A stretch of 64,000 nt of DNA from Chaenocephalus aceratus. Taxonomy: Eukaryota > Chordata > Actinopteri > Perciformes > Channichthyidae. The notes beneath the pieces are model-generated. The model worked only from the letters and a program-made list of their open reading frames with translations, was not told where the DNA came from and searched no databases. Each line of letters starts with the position of its first letter. The first letter of the stretch is position 1. The stretch spans positions 19,404,204 through 19,468,203 of the forward strand of contig CM043808.1 of NCBI GenBank assembly GCA_023974075.1, written 5' to 3'. This document shows positions 25,923 through 40,900 of the stretch, piece by piece. Position numbers and translations under genes: made by a program.

Positions 25923-28900
25923 GTGAGATCACAACAGCTAGAGTAGAGGCTGTCAAGATAAATTGGTAAACAACCGTAAAATATATATTTATGGGATTTT
26001 ATGTTAATAGTAATGCACAAACAATTGATCACTTTTTTTAGATTTCACTGTCCATAAGTGTGATTTTTTTGTACAGTTATTGTTAAAAACTCCCTAATTT
26101 TTGTAGTTTAATTTGCTATAAAAGGGACACAAATAAAAGGTAAACTTGAATTTGACTGATTGCATCGCATCGCTTTTTTACATTTTGTATAGGTATTTTG
26201 AAATCATCATTGTGAATTAGCCAGAAGAGGGTGTCATTTTTTTTTTACATTTTCTTTTAACTTGGTATTCTCCCACTCTGTGGAGTTTGTGAGAACAGGG
26301 GGTTTATTAAGTTATTCTATTAGGTGTTAGGGACATTTCTTATTTCAAGAGGGACTTTCTTAGCTTGACCCTTAGTGAATACGGTCCTGTGTGTTTATGA
26401 ATTGATCGTATGGATGTTCGAATCTGAAATTTACATTTGTACTACTATAGGAGTTGCCTTTAATAACATTTTTCTTTGGGGTAGAAAAACAAGAAGGTGC
26501 ACTCGGTTGTTGTTTTGAAGAGTTGTTCCACATTGCTGGTGTTCATGCCTGAGATTGATAAACAGAGTGAAAGAGAGGCCTCTAGTGACAGGATGGATTC
26601 CCTACTATATTCCAGTTGAGAGTTTCGTTAACTATCAGCCCTACTGCTAACACAACAATTTCAAAAAGTAATTTCATCACAAAATTCAATTTTAATCTCT
26701 TATTTAAAGATCTGGGTGTATATTCATAAAAAACATATCATATCACATTAACGGTCTTTAAGCCTATATTATTGCATTGTTGGTTTTATATATATATATA
26801 TAAAACCCACAATATTTAAAATGATTTAACAAATACATATTTTTAAATGAAAATAAATACTGACATTGGATGATACCTTATAAAAGGTAACCCTCTTTGT
26901 TTTAATAATAAGAGGATGATATATGCCTACTATTTCTGAAATATGAAAGCCAACATTGTGCTCTCAAACTCGCAGACATTTTGAGATAACTGACAATATA
27001 AACATCTAAATCCACATGTAATTAGGTTTTTTATTTATATTCAGTTTATTTAACTTGTATGGTCATTCAATCTAGGAGAAAACACCACCAACTCAAACAA
27101 TATAAATGATGTGGTTTGCATTTAGAGTTTCGTTGTAATTGAAGTCTGGTGGGATAATATTTTGAGTGCGTTCATGAGGGAATGAAACCGGGATATTCCT
27201 TCACACACACATTCAGATCGGGGGTATTTCTCCACACCCATTAATCTTGGTCGAATCAGAGCTATTTTTGAGGGAGGAAAAACAGGTCAACGTTGAGACT
27301 CTACTCCCTTACTTTGATACCAGAGGTGTCTCAGAGAGGTGTCTTCCACAGTGGCAATTCATTATCTTCACCTGGGCTTCGTGTGACCATGGAGGAAGCC
27401 ATTCATCTGCCTTCACACAACACATCTGATTTAGGAAACTGCACTTTCATCAAAACAGAGTGCAGACAGCAAAATTAAATAAAATAAACTCTCAATATTT
27501 GTTGCATAGCTGTCAGTGAACAGAGGCAGCACAATTCAATATTGGGTGTCATCAAAACGTACTATTGCATAAATGAAACCAATAAGAACATGTATTTTTA
27601 CAATCTATTCCAGACTTTACCACACAATTAATATGAATATGAAATCAAATTGAGTGATATATTATTATCTTTGTGTCCTTGTTATTTAAAGATGACTGTT
27701 TTCTAAGATGTTATGTAGTATTGTTTAAACCCATGTATTACCTATTGGGGTTTACAATTGTGTTATATTTGAAATGTTTTAATAATATTTAGCAAAAAAA
27801 TAATCTTTATCCGGAAAGATGGCTGCTTTGAAAATGCCAAAATGATCAAACTGGGAAAAGGTGCTGTTTTCTTATCAGACGGCAATTTGTGTTCATCAGA
27901 ATGAAGGCAAACTACAGGAGAGGAGTATCTCCTTTTATTAGGCCTTGCATGGAGAAGTGAAATAAAACAGGATAACAGAATTACCCCTGGTTACAAAGGC
28001 AGCTCATAATTGCAACAATTCCCCGGTGAAGTTTCTCTTAGATTATACTTGATTCAGATATTTATATTGTCCAGCTTTCTTTTGCAGGGATTTGGAGCAT
28101 TCAACTGCAAAAAAACATCAGCCTAAAACATAAATCTTTTAAAACATGTTCACTAGGCATTTTCTTACATGAAACAATATCACAAACAAATAACAATACT
28201 CAATGCTATTTGAGTAATACAAATGTCGTATGAAAAATAGCCACAGAAGCTTCAATCAACCCCCATTTGAACAATCTCCTCAATAAGCACTCATCAGTAG
28301 GGCTACACATGTTCAACCATTGGCATGTCAAACATTCAGTTCCACACAGACAGTGTCTATAATGCTGACAAGAACTAAGAGGCAAAAGAAAAACAAATAT
28401 TCCGCCAGATATCTACTTGGTAAAATTCTACATTTTACTTCAAATAATGGCCTGTCAATGGCACTCAACGCCAACTTTTCAAAAAACACAAGCTTGTCAA
28501 TCTCTGCCAATATATAATATAAAGTATTGTTTGTTGTTTCTGGATACAGTTAACATGCTGATGCTTAAATCATTCTTTATGTTTCAGATTGACAATGTTC
28601 AGAGTCTTATGCAGAGCCCAAGTGTGCTTGTCTGTATGGGACGTGAGCCTTCTCATCCGTCCGTCGTGGAGAATTTTGAGAAAACATCTTACGACAAACT
28701 CCCGGACCTCCATTCTCACTCCAGTGGCTGCAATGGAGGTAGGAAAAAAAGACCACCTCAGACTTCATCACTGAATTAGTTTTTGAAAATGAATTACTGT
28801 ACATTCTAACGAGGGTTTCACTGGTGGTGACAGACTGTAATATTCAGTATGGTTGTACAGTACACAATGTCATTTGTTTTTTATTTGTCTTTTTTTGTGT

Positions 28901-31900
28901 CGTGATGCTAATCCAAGGACTTTCAACAAAGCAAAGTGCCAACTCACAACTGGAATCTGACAACAGATCCACCGGACACTCAGTTACCTCTGACAAGTCA
29001 TTACCAGATGGAACCGACTCTCCAGATAAAGTGGACTCCTGCCCGCACACTGGCCCGCACACTGGCCGCCACTGGTGGTGGGATGAGAGAGGATGATATA
29101 GAGAAACGGGTTCGTGTGAATAAAGATGGCAGTTTGTCAATGGAGATGAAAGTTCGCTTCAGGCTACAAAATGACGAACATTACATTGGTCCACAGAAGT
29201 AAGGAAGAAAACAGGGACGACCTGTGAGTTCCGACACGGACACAATGACCCATATTTTGCACAGGTCAGCGAAAAAAAGCTATTCAGAATCTGAAAACAT
29301 CTCTGCAAGTGAGCAAGAGGAGGCTTACATCGCAAGACCCTGTCAAAAACATGCAGAGGAGCCTCACTGTCCTCACTGCTGCAGACACGGCCAGGAATAC
29401 GATATCTGGAAAAACATCCCAGGGACACATGGAGCATCTCGTCGCATTCAAACCTCCAGCTCAAGTGCATCCTCACGTACAATGGTCTCTAGAAAGACAG
29501 TGGTTGAGACGAGCGAGGATCATACAACAGAGCAGATAGAACAAGTAGTGGAGACAGAAAGTTGCGTGGAGCAGACGGATGAAATCGTAGAGTACTGCAC
29601 CATCAGTGATTCTTGCTCACCAAAGTTCAAGGTGCAATCCTCCACGCCGGACAACCGGGAGGTTTCGGTTGACTGTTCCCCAAAGGATGAGGGTCGATGT
29701 CAAAACTGCTTGAAATAATGGAGCAAGAACAGCAAGCCGGATCTGTTTCTTCTGAGGTATTAATAGACCATGAAGAGGATCAGAATAATGATGGAGATGT
29801 CCCTCTGAGTGCTTCAAGAGCATTTTCTCAGAATAGTAAACCTGAAAGGGAAGAGACACCAGGAAGTGATGTGTTGGATGAAGCATCCCCAATACAAAAT
29901 ATGTCAATGAGCCCTACGGATAAACATCCGTTGATTCAGGGGCCTCAAGCAGTTCAAGAAAATCAAAAAAATCATACACTTGTAACTGCGGATTGCCTAA
30001 AGATCCTGAAGATGACACAAAAGGAGAAGGTGGGATACAAAGAAATCAATCAAGTGCCATGTCTGTTCATTCAAATGCCTCTTCAACATCCAAGTCAGAC
30101 GTTTTAGATGTTACAGCTGAAGAAATGCAAGGACACGATGACGAAGAAGAAGGATCATTAAGCAGCATGTCTGCTAAATCAGAAAAGTCAATGAAGTCAG
30201 AAGTGGCAGCCGAACAACAAAAATCAGAAGAAGATGTTGATGTTGATGAAGAAGGAGCATCAAGTTCCATGTCATCAAAAACGTCTATTAAATCAAAGGA
30301 CTCAAGGGTCTCCTCTCTCACTGAAGAAGTACAAGCTGAAGAGGAAACTGAACAGAGGATGTCACAAAATACTGATGAACATTTTGAAGAAGAGGCGAAA
30401 GGTGAAGAGGCGGGAGAAGATGAAGAGAGAGTGCCAAGTGTAATGTCATCCAAATCAAATTCGGCAGAAAGTGCTGACATTTCAGATGGTGGAAATGCAG
30501 TAGATGAGGGAAGTGAAGGAAGACCCCGAAGCTCAATTTCAATCAAATCAGCAAAGTCGGTGAAGTCAAATATCTCTGGAAAATCTAGCAAATCTAAATC
30601 GTCTGAAGTTCCCAATGAGGAGATTGGCCATAAGGATGGAAATGATGAAGAGCCAACTGCAGATAAGGAAGCTGAAACAAGGGCATCTAGTCCCATGTCA
30701 GACAGGTCTGAGAAGAACAGCGATGATAGCGACACTACAGAAAGAGCTCCAAGTGCAATCTCTGCCAAGTCAAGTGCCTCTGCTATATCTACAAAATCAA
30801 AAGCTTCTCAAGCTCTTCCCGAACATAATGATGATATTTGTGACGAAGGAGATGCTGAAGAGGAGACCAGTGAGAGGTCACCGAGCTGCATGTCTGAAAA
30901 ATCGATGATGTCTAACATTTCAGCAAGATCAAGTAAGTCAAAATGCTGTGACGGCTCGGATAGAGAAGCCATTACTAAGTATGAGGAAGATAGGGCACCT
31001 AGTGTAATTTCAATCAAATCAGGACGGTCAAATGTTACAGCCAAATCCACTAAATCAGTGAAGTCAAATGCTTCAACAAAATCTAAGAAATCCAGAGGTT
31101 CTGCAGTTCCTTCTGAAAAGTGTGGGGATGCCTCTGAAGAAGTTGATGTTGAAGAGGAGAGTGACGAAAGATCAGTCAGCTCAATGTCACTGCAGTCAGT
31201 TAAGTCTAGCATTTCTGCAAGATCAAACAAGTCCAAATGTTCTGCTCATGTTCCAGCACAAGAGAAGTCTGAGTGCCCTGAGCAAACTAAAGAACGAGCA
31301 GCAAGCAGCATGTCAGCAAAATCAGCAAAGTCACATGCTTCTGAAGTTCAGTCAGTCAAAACGACCGGCAGTCCTGATGAAGGAGATGATAAAGAGGAAG
31401 CAGAAGAAAGAGCACAGAGTGCCATGTCAGCCAAAACTGCAAAGTCAATCATTTCGGTAAAGTCTATTAAGTCACAAGTAGAAGAAAATACACCTGACCA
31501 TGAGGAACATCCAGAGAGAGCACCAAGCACTGTGTCAGTCAGATCAGCAAAGTCAACCAAGTCTAATGTTTCTGCAAAGTCTAGAAGATCCAAAGTCTCT
31601 GAAGTTCCCTTGGAAAACGTTGATGACAATTCTGAGAAAAGAGTTGTTGAAGGTGAAAGTGAAGTGAAAGTGAAGAGAGAGCATTGAGTTCAATGTCAGC
31701 TCATTCTGATAAATCAAACATTTCTGTAAGATCAAACAAGTCAAAATGTTCTTCTCATGTTCCAGCTGAAGAAAGTGTTGAGTGCTCGGATGGTGAAAAC
31801 GACAAGGAGCAAACTCAAGAAAGAGCAGCAAGCAGCATGTCAGCTAGATCAGTCCAGTCACACGTTTCTGAAGTATCTACTAAGTCTTCAGAGAGAGCAC

Positions 31901-34900
31901 CAAGTGCTTTGTCAGTTAAATCAGCGAAGTCAACCAAGTCTAATGTTTCTGCAAAGTCTAGAAGATCCCAAGTCTCTGAAGTTCCCTTGGAAAACGATGT
32001 TGACAATCATGAGTACAACGTTGTTGAAGGGGAGAGTGTGGGGAGAGCATTGAGCTCAATGTCAGCTCAGTCTGCTAAAACAAACATTTCTGTAAGATCA
32101 AAGTAAATGTTCTGTTACTGTTGCAGCAGGAAACACTTCTGAGAGCCCTGATGAAGAAGATAAGGAAGAACAAACTCAAGAAAGAGCAGCAAGCAGCATG
32201 TCAGCTAGATCAGTCCAGTCACACGTTTCTGAAGTATCTACTAAGTCTACAGAAAGAGCACCAAGTGCTTTGTCAGTTAAATCAGGAAAGTCAAATGCTT
32301 CAAAAAAATCTATCAAATCTAAAGCTTCTGAAGTTCAGTCTGGAAAAAATACTTCTGAGGAAGGAGATGATGAAGAAGAAGCAGAAGAAAGAGCACAGAG
32401 TGCCATGTCAGCCAAAACTGCAAAGTCAACCATTTCTGTAAAGTCTACTAAGTCAAAAGGACTTGATGGTCCAGCAGAGAAAATACACCTGACCATGAGG
32501 AACATCCAAAGAGAGCACCAAGCACTGTGTCAGTCAGATCAGCAAAGTCAACCAAGTCTAATGTGTCTGCAAAGTCTAGAAGATCCAAAGTTTCTGAAGT
32601 TCCCTTGGAAAACGTTGATGACAATTCTGAGAAAAGAGTTGTTGAAGGTGAAAGTGAAAGTGAAGAGAGAGCATTGAGCTCAATGTCAGCTCATTCTGAT
32701 AAATCAATCATTTCTGCACGATCAAGCAAGTCAAAATGTTCTTCTCATGTTCCAGCTGAAGAAAGTGTTGAGTGCTCGGATGGTGAAAACGACAAGGAGC
32801 AAACTCAAGAAAGAGCAGCAAGCAGCATGTCAGCTAGATCAGTCCAGTCACACGTTTCTGAAGTATCTACTAAGTCTTCAGAGAGAGCACCAAGTGCTTT
32901 GTCAGTTAAATCAGGAAAGTTGAATGCTTCAAAAAAATCTATCAAATCTAAAGCTCCTGAAGTTGTGTCTGGCCAAACTACCGGCAGTGCTGATGAAGTA
33001 GATGATGAAGAAGAAGCAGAAGAAAGAGCACAGAGTGCCATGTCAGCCAAAACTGCAAAGTCATCCATTTCTGTAAAGTCAACTAAGTCAAAAAGACTTG
33101 ATGGTCCCTTTGAAGAAACAACATCTGATCATGAGGAACATCCAGAGAGAGCTCCAAGCACTTTGTCAGTCAGATCAGCGAAGTCAACCAAGTCTAATGT
33201 TTCTGCAAAGTCTAGAAGATCCCAAGTCTCTGAAGTTCCCTTGGAAAACGATGTTGACAATCATGAGTACAACGTTGTTGAAGGGGAGAGTGTGGGGAGA
33301 GCATTGAGCTCAATGTCAGCTCAGTCTGCTAAAACAAACATTTCTGTAAGATCAAACAAGTCAAAATGTTCTGTTACTGTTGCAGCAGGAAACACTTCTG
33401 AGAGCCCTGATGAAGAAGATAAGGAAGAACAAACTCAAGAAAGAGCAGCAAGCAGCATGTCAGCTAGATCAGTCCAGTCACACGTTTCTGAAGTATCTAC
33501 TAAGTCTACAGAAAGAGCACCAAGTGCTTTGTCAGTTAAATCAGGAAAGTCAAATGCTTCAAAAAAATCTATCAAATCTAAAGCTTCTGAAGTTCAGTCT
33601 GGAAAAAATACTTCTGAGGAAGGAGATGATGAAGAAGAAGCAGAAGAAAGAGCACAGAGTGCCATGTCATCCAAAACTGCAAAGTCATCCATTTCTGTAA
33701 GGTCAACTAAGTCAAAAAGACTTGATGGTCCCTTTGACGAAACAACATCTGATCATGAGGAACATCCGGAGAGAGCTCCAAGCACTTTGTCAGTCAGATC
33801 AGCAAAGTCAGCAAAGTCAGCAAAATCCAATGTTTCTGTAACATCTAACAAATCAAAAGCTTCTCATGTCCCTTCTGTACACAGTGATGCAATCGCTGAT
33901 GAAGAGACAGAAGGAAGAGTAAGCTCAATGTCAGCTCAGTCCGTCAAGACAAATATTTCTGCCAGATCAAAAAAGTCAAAATGCTCAGATGTACAAGCTG
34001 AAGCAAGCTTGAAAAGCCCTGGTGAAGAAAATGACCAAGAGCAAGCTGAAGACAGAGCACCAAGTGCTTTGTCAGCTAAATCAGCAAAGTCACATGCTTC
34101 AGCAAAATCTACGATAACAAATGCTTCTGCCCAAACGATTGGTATTTCTGATGAATGTAATGGTGAAGAAGAAGCTCAGGTAAGAGCACTGAGTGCAATG
34201 TCAGCCACATCCTTACTGTCAGCCACGTCTGTACAATCAAGTAAGTCAAAAGTATGTGAAGTACCTGCTGAAGAAACCATGTCAAATGATGAGGACACTG
34301 TACAAAGACCACCAAGCATCGTGTCAGTTAAATCAGCTAGATCTGCCAAATCAACACGGTCAAATGTTTCAGCAAAGTCTAATCATTCAGAAGTCTCCAA
34401 TAATCAAGGGGAACATGACAACGAAGAGATTACAGAGCGAGCACCAAGTAGCACCTCCATCAAATCAGCTAAATCAAGAAAGTCAAATGCTTCAGCAGTA
34501 TCAAAGAAATCAAAAGCTGCTCAAGATGTCCCTAACCTTGCAGATGAAGACACTGAGGAGAGACCGATGAGCGCAATGTCTAACAGATCAGGGAGGTCAG
34601 TCAGTTTTGCAACTCCTTTAGAACGTTCTGACACTCCTCCTTATGAAGAAAATACTCAAGAGCCATCTGAAAGACCTCCAAGTGCCATCTCAGCTCAATC
34701 TAATTTGTCAAAGCGATCAAAGAAATCAAGAGTATCTGTTGTTCCTGCTGGTGAAAAGCAAGCAAGTACACTAGCAAATTCAAATCGATCCGAAATGTTG
34801 GGCACCACCGAAATCCCTGCTGTGACAGTTGATGAAATTGAAGACAGAGTACCTTCAGCCTTATCACAGTCGAAGGTTTCAGGACGTTCAAAAAAGTCAA

Positions 34901-37900
34901 CTGCATCCGTACTTAAAGAAAATAAAAGTGAAAGACGGCCAAAAAGTTCTTTATCCGTCAAGTCAAGTGTCAGATCTAGAAAATCTAAAGTAAGTGATAT
35001 TTCAACAGAGGAATGCGGGGGGAAAAAGAGGATTCCGTTTGTGTTCCCGCTGATGAGAAGACAAATAATTCTCCAATAACTCCAGAAGTCATTAATCCTG
35101 ATGACGAGAGTTCGCATAAGGAAGACAAACAACATACAGTTGATGAGAGGAGTTGTAACTCTAATAAAAGCAAGTCAAGCAGGAAAGATCCAAAACATGC
35201 TACTTCAAAGGTTACTTCCAGATCGAAGTCTGTTGCAAAATCTGATGTTTCAGATTACAGTGATTTGTCCCAAACTCTCTCCATTTCAGATTTTGTTAAA
35301 GACTCACATGAGACTCCAGGCACGGCAGAATCAAAATCTGATATGTCCAAGAGGATAACAAGTCCTGGTCCACTGGAAAATACAGACATTGGTAGGAGTG
35401 TCAAGGATAACAAAAGTGACAAAAGCAGCAAACGCAGACACAACACAAAAATGGATGACTTTGAGTTAGTCCCGTCCAACCTTCCGAATGCATCTCCTAC
35501 TGAGGTTGTGAACGAATGGCTGAATTCAATACCAGCAGAAGGGGATATGTACGACATTGAGGAAGTTAATGGAAACTGTGATGAACAAAATAATGGCCAC
35601 ACAAAAGAGGAAATTAACGGAATGGAGATGAATGGAAACTGTGACTCTGCAGCTGAGAACACAGTAGACTCAAATGAAGGAATTGTTCAAAACAGTATCC
35701 CTAATGAAGACTGCCAAATAAGCATGGCGTCACCAAATGCCGACAATACCTGTACTCAGAGAGATGATGTCTCCAAAATATTTAACTCCTCTGTACAGGT
35801 GATGAAAGTTCTTTTGAATCCGAAGCTCGACAGATGTAATAGCTTACCAGAAATCTCTACAGTGTATGGACGCAAACTAAGCGCTTCAGCAAGAGGTCTT
35901 CTGGATTGCCTTGTGAAGTTGCAGTTAATAGTACATAATCCTGAAAATGCAAACGAACAGGATGAAAGATACCAAGAGCTAATGAACATTCTCCAGTCTC
36001 TTTGGCTTTGTGACCCTCCAGAAAATGAACAAGTGTTAAAGAGGAAAGATAAGCGCTATGTCGATGATGATTTCAATCATACGTCATCCTCCGGTGTTGA
36101 TGTCAACAGCGGCTCCACTGGCTCAGGGAACAGTAGTGATGGTGTGAATGGTAACATCTCTCAACTGCATACAAGTCCAGGTCGGTTAAATAAAGTACAA
36201 GAACTTTGTGAAGATGAAGCAGAAGGCAGAAGCTCAGTCAACGTCTGAGAAAGAAGCAGAAGCAATGTCTAAGGAAAAAGAAATGGAAGATGATCCAGCA
36301 ACAGATGAGACCATTCGAAGCAATGATAGTCCGAAAGAACTCCCTGAAACTCCACCATCCTCAGACAAGAGTTCAGGAAGCGACAGCAAAAGGATGTCAC
36401 CTGATCCTGTTTGGGTGCTGACTTTGTTAACCAAAATTGAAAAGCAGTTCATGACACATTATGTCGATGCAATGACAGAGTTTAAAGTCCGGTGGAACTT
36501 GGATAATAACGAGCAGCTTGACATAATGATAAATGAACTTAAAACCGAGGTCCAAAAAAGAATCAAAACAAGTATAAACAGGGAACTGAACAAAATACAA
36601 GAATTTGCAGGCCTGCCAAGACCACCTTCAGAAGCAATGTCCCGTGCATCAACCACACAAACAGAGAGAAGACGGAGGCTGAAGGTTATGCTCAAACAAT
36701 CAACTGATCCTCAAGAAGACAAAAGTGATGATTCAGCGACAGCCACTTCTTACAGCGACCAGCGCAGTGAAAATGATGACGACTATTGTCCATGTGAAGC
36801 GTGCATGGATAAAAAAATGACATATATACCGCCAATTCCTGCAGAAGTTATGAATGCTGCACCTATTGTTATGGACTTTGACCTGAAGAGGCTTCTGTTG
36901 AGTAAGAATGGTCACCCTGGCAACACTCAGGCAACCACCTGCACATCTCTCTCTGAAAAAGAAAGTGACAGAATAGCAGTAGAAACGCTTATTGGAAAAG
37001 TAATTTTCGAAGCAATAAGAGAAATAGAAGAGGACGAAGAAGATGGGTCTGAAGGCAGAGAAGAAGATGAAGAAACTGTAAAAGTCTCTTCTATAGATGA
37101 TGATGATGATGAATTAATAACAGAAGATGAAAGGGCAGAGAGTGAGAATGCAGACACAGGTATGGTTGAGGATAAATCCCTGACAGAGAATACGGGCACA
37201 GCTGGAGAAGAAATGTCAGGGGAAGACTCTACAACTAAACCATATCAAGTAGAAACAAAGAAGGGATGGTTGAGAATAAAGAGGAGATTGCTACCCACAA
37301 TGCATTTGATCATCAAAAGGAGAGCAAAGACACAACAGCTGATGACGGCAGATGAGAACGTTGCCACAGATGAGGATTTGTCCAAAGAACCAGACGAAGA
37401 AGCAGAACATGAAGATGTAGAAAGTGAGACTGCTGAGGACGAGTCAAAGGAAGAGGCTGATGAAGCCACCAACGATGAAGATGGAAATGCAGGAGAGGAG
37501 AATGACGTTGAAGCAGAGATGCTTGATAACGATGAAGAGATTCCTGCCATCAGTGAAGATGATTCTGCAAACGAGAACGATGGCACAGCAGAAGAATCCT
37601 CAAAAGAACCAGCTGAAGATGTGATTGCTTTAGACGGAGAGATTGCTGGGACAAGTGAGGATGAACTTAACAAAGAGGCAGCTGAAGATGAAAATGAATC
37701 CGACGAAGAAGAGGCTGTGGAAGCAGAGACAGCTGAGGATGAAGAAGAGATTGCTGCCACCAGTGAAGACGGAATAAATGAAGAGGATGCTGAAGCCACC
37801 ACAGCAGAAGATGAAAATGCAGAAGAGAGCGCTATGGCAACCACAAGTGAACATGAGTCAGAAAACGAGGAGGCCGTGGAAGAAGGAACAGCTGATGACG

Positions 37901-40900
37901 AAGGAGAGATTGCTGCCACCAGTGAAGATGAAATAAATGAAGAGGCTGCAGAAGCCACCACAGCAGAAGATGAAGTCGAAGAAGAGAGTACTGTGGCAGC
38001 CCAAAGTGAACATGAGTCTGAACACGAGGAGGCCGTTGAAGAAGGAACAGTCGATGATGATGATGACGAGGAGGAGGTTGCTGCCACAAGTGCGATTGAT
38101 TCTGCAGATGAGAACAACGACACAGCCACAGCTGATGAATCAGTGCAAGGACCAGCTGGAGAAGCAACGACTGAAGATGAGATGACTTTAGAAAAAGAGA
38201 TTGCTATCACAAGTGAGGATGAATCAAAGGAAGAAAGTGTGGAAGACGTAATAGAAGCAGAAGAAGCTGATGTGGCGGCCACAAGTGAACACGAATCAGA
38301 CCAAGATGAGGCGGTGGAAACAGTAACAGCTGATGAAGAAGAAGAGGCTGCAGAAGCCACCACAGCAGAAGATGACAATGCAGAAGACGTCACTATGCCT
38401 GTGGAAGAAGGGACAGTTGATGAAGAGGAGGAGTCCACTGATGAGAACGAAGATGAATCAGAAAAAGATTCAGAAAAAGCAGAAACTGAAGATGAGATTG
38501 CTGTCCCAGAAGGAGATGAATCACACGAAGAGACTGCTGAAGACAACACAGCTGAAGATGAAGATGTGGCAGCCACAAGTGAACATGAATCTGACAGAGA
38601 TGAGGCTGTGGAAGAAGGAACAGGTGATGATGATGAGGAGGAGGAGGAGGAGGTTGCTGCCACAAGTGAACATGAATCTGACAGAGATGAGGCTGTGGAA
38701 GAAGGAACAGGTGATGATGATGAGGAGGAGGAGGTTGCTGCCACAAGTGAACATGAATCTGACAGAGATGAGACAGTTAACGATGACAAGGAAGTTGCTG
38801 CCACCGATGAAGATGAACTGGAGGAGGAGGCCCCTGAAGCTGATGAAGCAGAAGATGAAAATGCAGAAGAGAACAGTAACGCTGCCACAAGTGAACATGA
38901 ATCAGACAAAGATGAGGCTGTGGAAGAAGGAACAGGTGATGATGATGAGGAGGAGGAGGCTGCTGCCACAAGTGCGGCTGAATCTGCAGATGAGAATGAG
39001 GAAACGGCTGAAGATGAAGTTGCAGCAGAAGAAGATGATGTGGCGGCCACAAGTGAACACGAATCAGACAAAGATGAGGCTGCGGAAGAAGGAACAGCTG
39101 ATGACGAAGAAGAGATCACTGCCACCAGTGAGGATGAAATGAAGGAAGAGGCTGCAGAAGCTGAAGAAGAGGCTGTGGAAGCTGAAGAAGAGGCTGTGGA
39201 AGATGGGACAGGTGATGACGAGGAGGAGGTTGCCGCCACAAGTGCTGCCGAATCTGCAGATGAGAAGGATGACACAGCCACAGCTGATGAATCAGCAGAA
39301 GAAGATGATGATGCTGCTGCTGCTGAAGATGAAATTGAAGCAGAAGAGACAGCTTTGGCAGCCACAACTGACAAGGAAGAAGCTGTGGATGGAGCAGTGG
39401 TTGATGATGGAGAAGATGTTGCCGCTACCAGTGATGAGGATTCAGCAGCAGTTACCGACACCAATGAAGAAGGGACTGCGGAGGACAATGGTGCAACAGA
39501 TGATGAACTGTCGGAGGAACCAGCTGAAGAAAATGATATTGAAGCAGACAAGACTGCTGTGGCAGCAACAAGTGAAGATGAATCCGTCAACGAGGAAGCT
39601 ATGGCAGAAGAGTCCGACGTAGCCACCCGAGATGAATCTCATGAAGATGAGGAGGTCACAAACGATGAAAGTCAAACTTCAGATACAGCAGCAGCTGGAG
39701 AGGAATCCCAGGAAGACGGGACCGCTACTAACGATGACAACGAAACCTCAGATAATGACAAAGCAACAACGGCTGAGGATGAGAGTGCTGTGGAAAAAGA
39801 CATGAATGTCACAAGTGAAGCTGAAGATAACAGCGGCGCAGAAGAGGCAGATGTTGAAGCTACAAGTGAACATGAAACTGACAGAGATGGGGAAGAAAAA
39901 GAGAATGCTGTCACAAGTGGAGATGAAATGAAGGAAGTAGCTGGTGAAGAGGACAATGCAGCAGAACAGGCAGATGTTGAAGCGAGTGAACTCGAATCTG
40001 AGAAAGAGGAGGGCGGGGAAACAGGGACAGCTGAAGAAGGGTCGTGTGAAAATAATGCAGAAAGCAGTGCTGTGGAAGATTTTGTTCAAGAAGAAGATAA
40101 AGGTGAAGAAGGCGATGATACATCTCACAATGAGGAACAAGAAGAAGGTGAACAAACTGGAGAGGATTCAGAGGAGGCTGAAAATGATGAGGAGGAATCT
40201 GCTGAACATGAGAGTGATACGGAGTGTGGAGCAACAGGTGAAGATGAGGACATTGAAGAAACAGCAGAAGAAGAATCAGCGGAGCATGAAACGACAGGGA
40301 ATGAGATTACTGAGAGTGATGGTCGAGAACAATGCGGAGGGGAAGAGGAGGATGAAGAAGCCCCAACAGGAAGGGATGAATCCATCGATAACACAGAAGA
40401 TGACCAGCAACAGACAGAAGGAGAACAAAATGAGAGGACTGAAGAGCATCAGGAAGAGGCCATCCCAGAGGCAGACGAGGAAACACAAGGGCCTGATGAT
40501 GTGGTCGAGCTGAAGCCAGGTGAGGATGTGGAGGAAAACAATGAAGAAAACAAACAAGTGGACGATGAAGATGAAGATAATGAGGTACACGAAACAAATG
40601 TAACACAATGTGAATGTATCAACATCCAAAACGGAAGCCATGAAGATGCTGAAGTTTCCGATAAAGAGGAGGTGGAAGGTGAAAAAGGGAATGAAGACTG
40701 GAATGGAAACCAGGGAGAGTCAGCTGACGGAGAAGACGAAGCAGATGAGGAATCAGACGAAGACGAAACTGATTGCGGAGAGCAAGATTTAGTTCCAAGC
40801 AAGACAGTAAATGGAGAGGCAGCTACAAAAGCATCTGAGAAAAAGACGTCACTGACACTTGATGCTTTGATCCAAGTAAAAGCAGAATCGGATGATGGCG

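Noticed and set aside
29198..29264. Possible short GT-AG intron in rp1l1 explaining the in-frame TAA at 29200
   Set aside because: Assuming one missing A at about 29177 gives a reading that matches the family through this stretch, so an indel explains it better than an intron.
30067..30768. Minus-strand ORF of 233 codons
   Set aside because: Antisense shadow of the Ser/Lys repeats of rp1l1.
37245..39626. Minus-strand ORF of 793 codons, Ser/Ala-rich
   Set aside because: It is the antisense of the GAA/GAT-rich acidic repeat of rp1l1, where stops are rare by composition. The plus frame holds the family landmarks.
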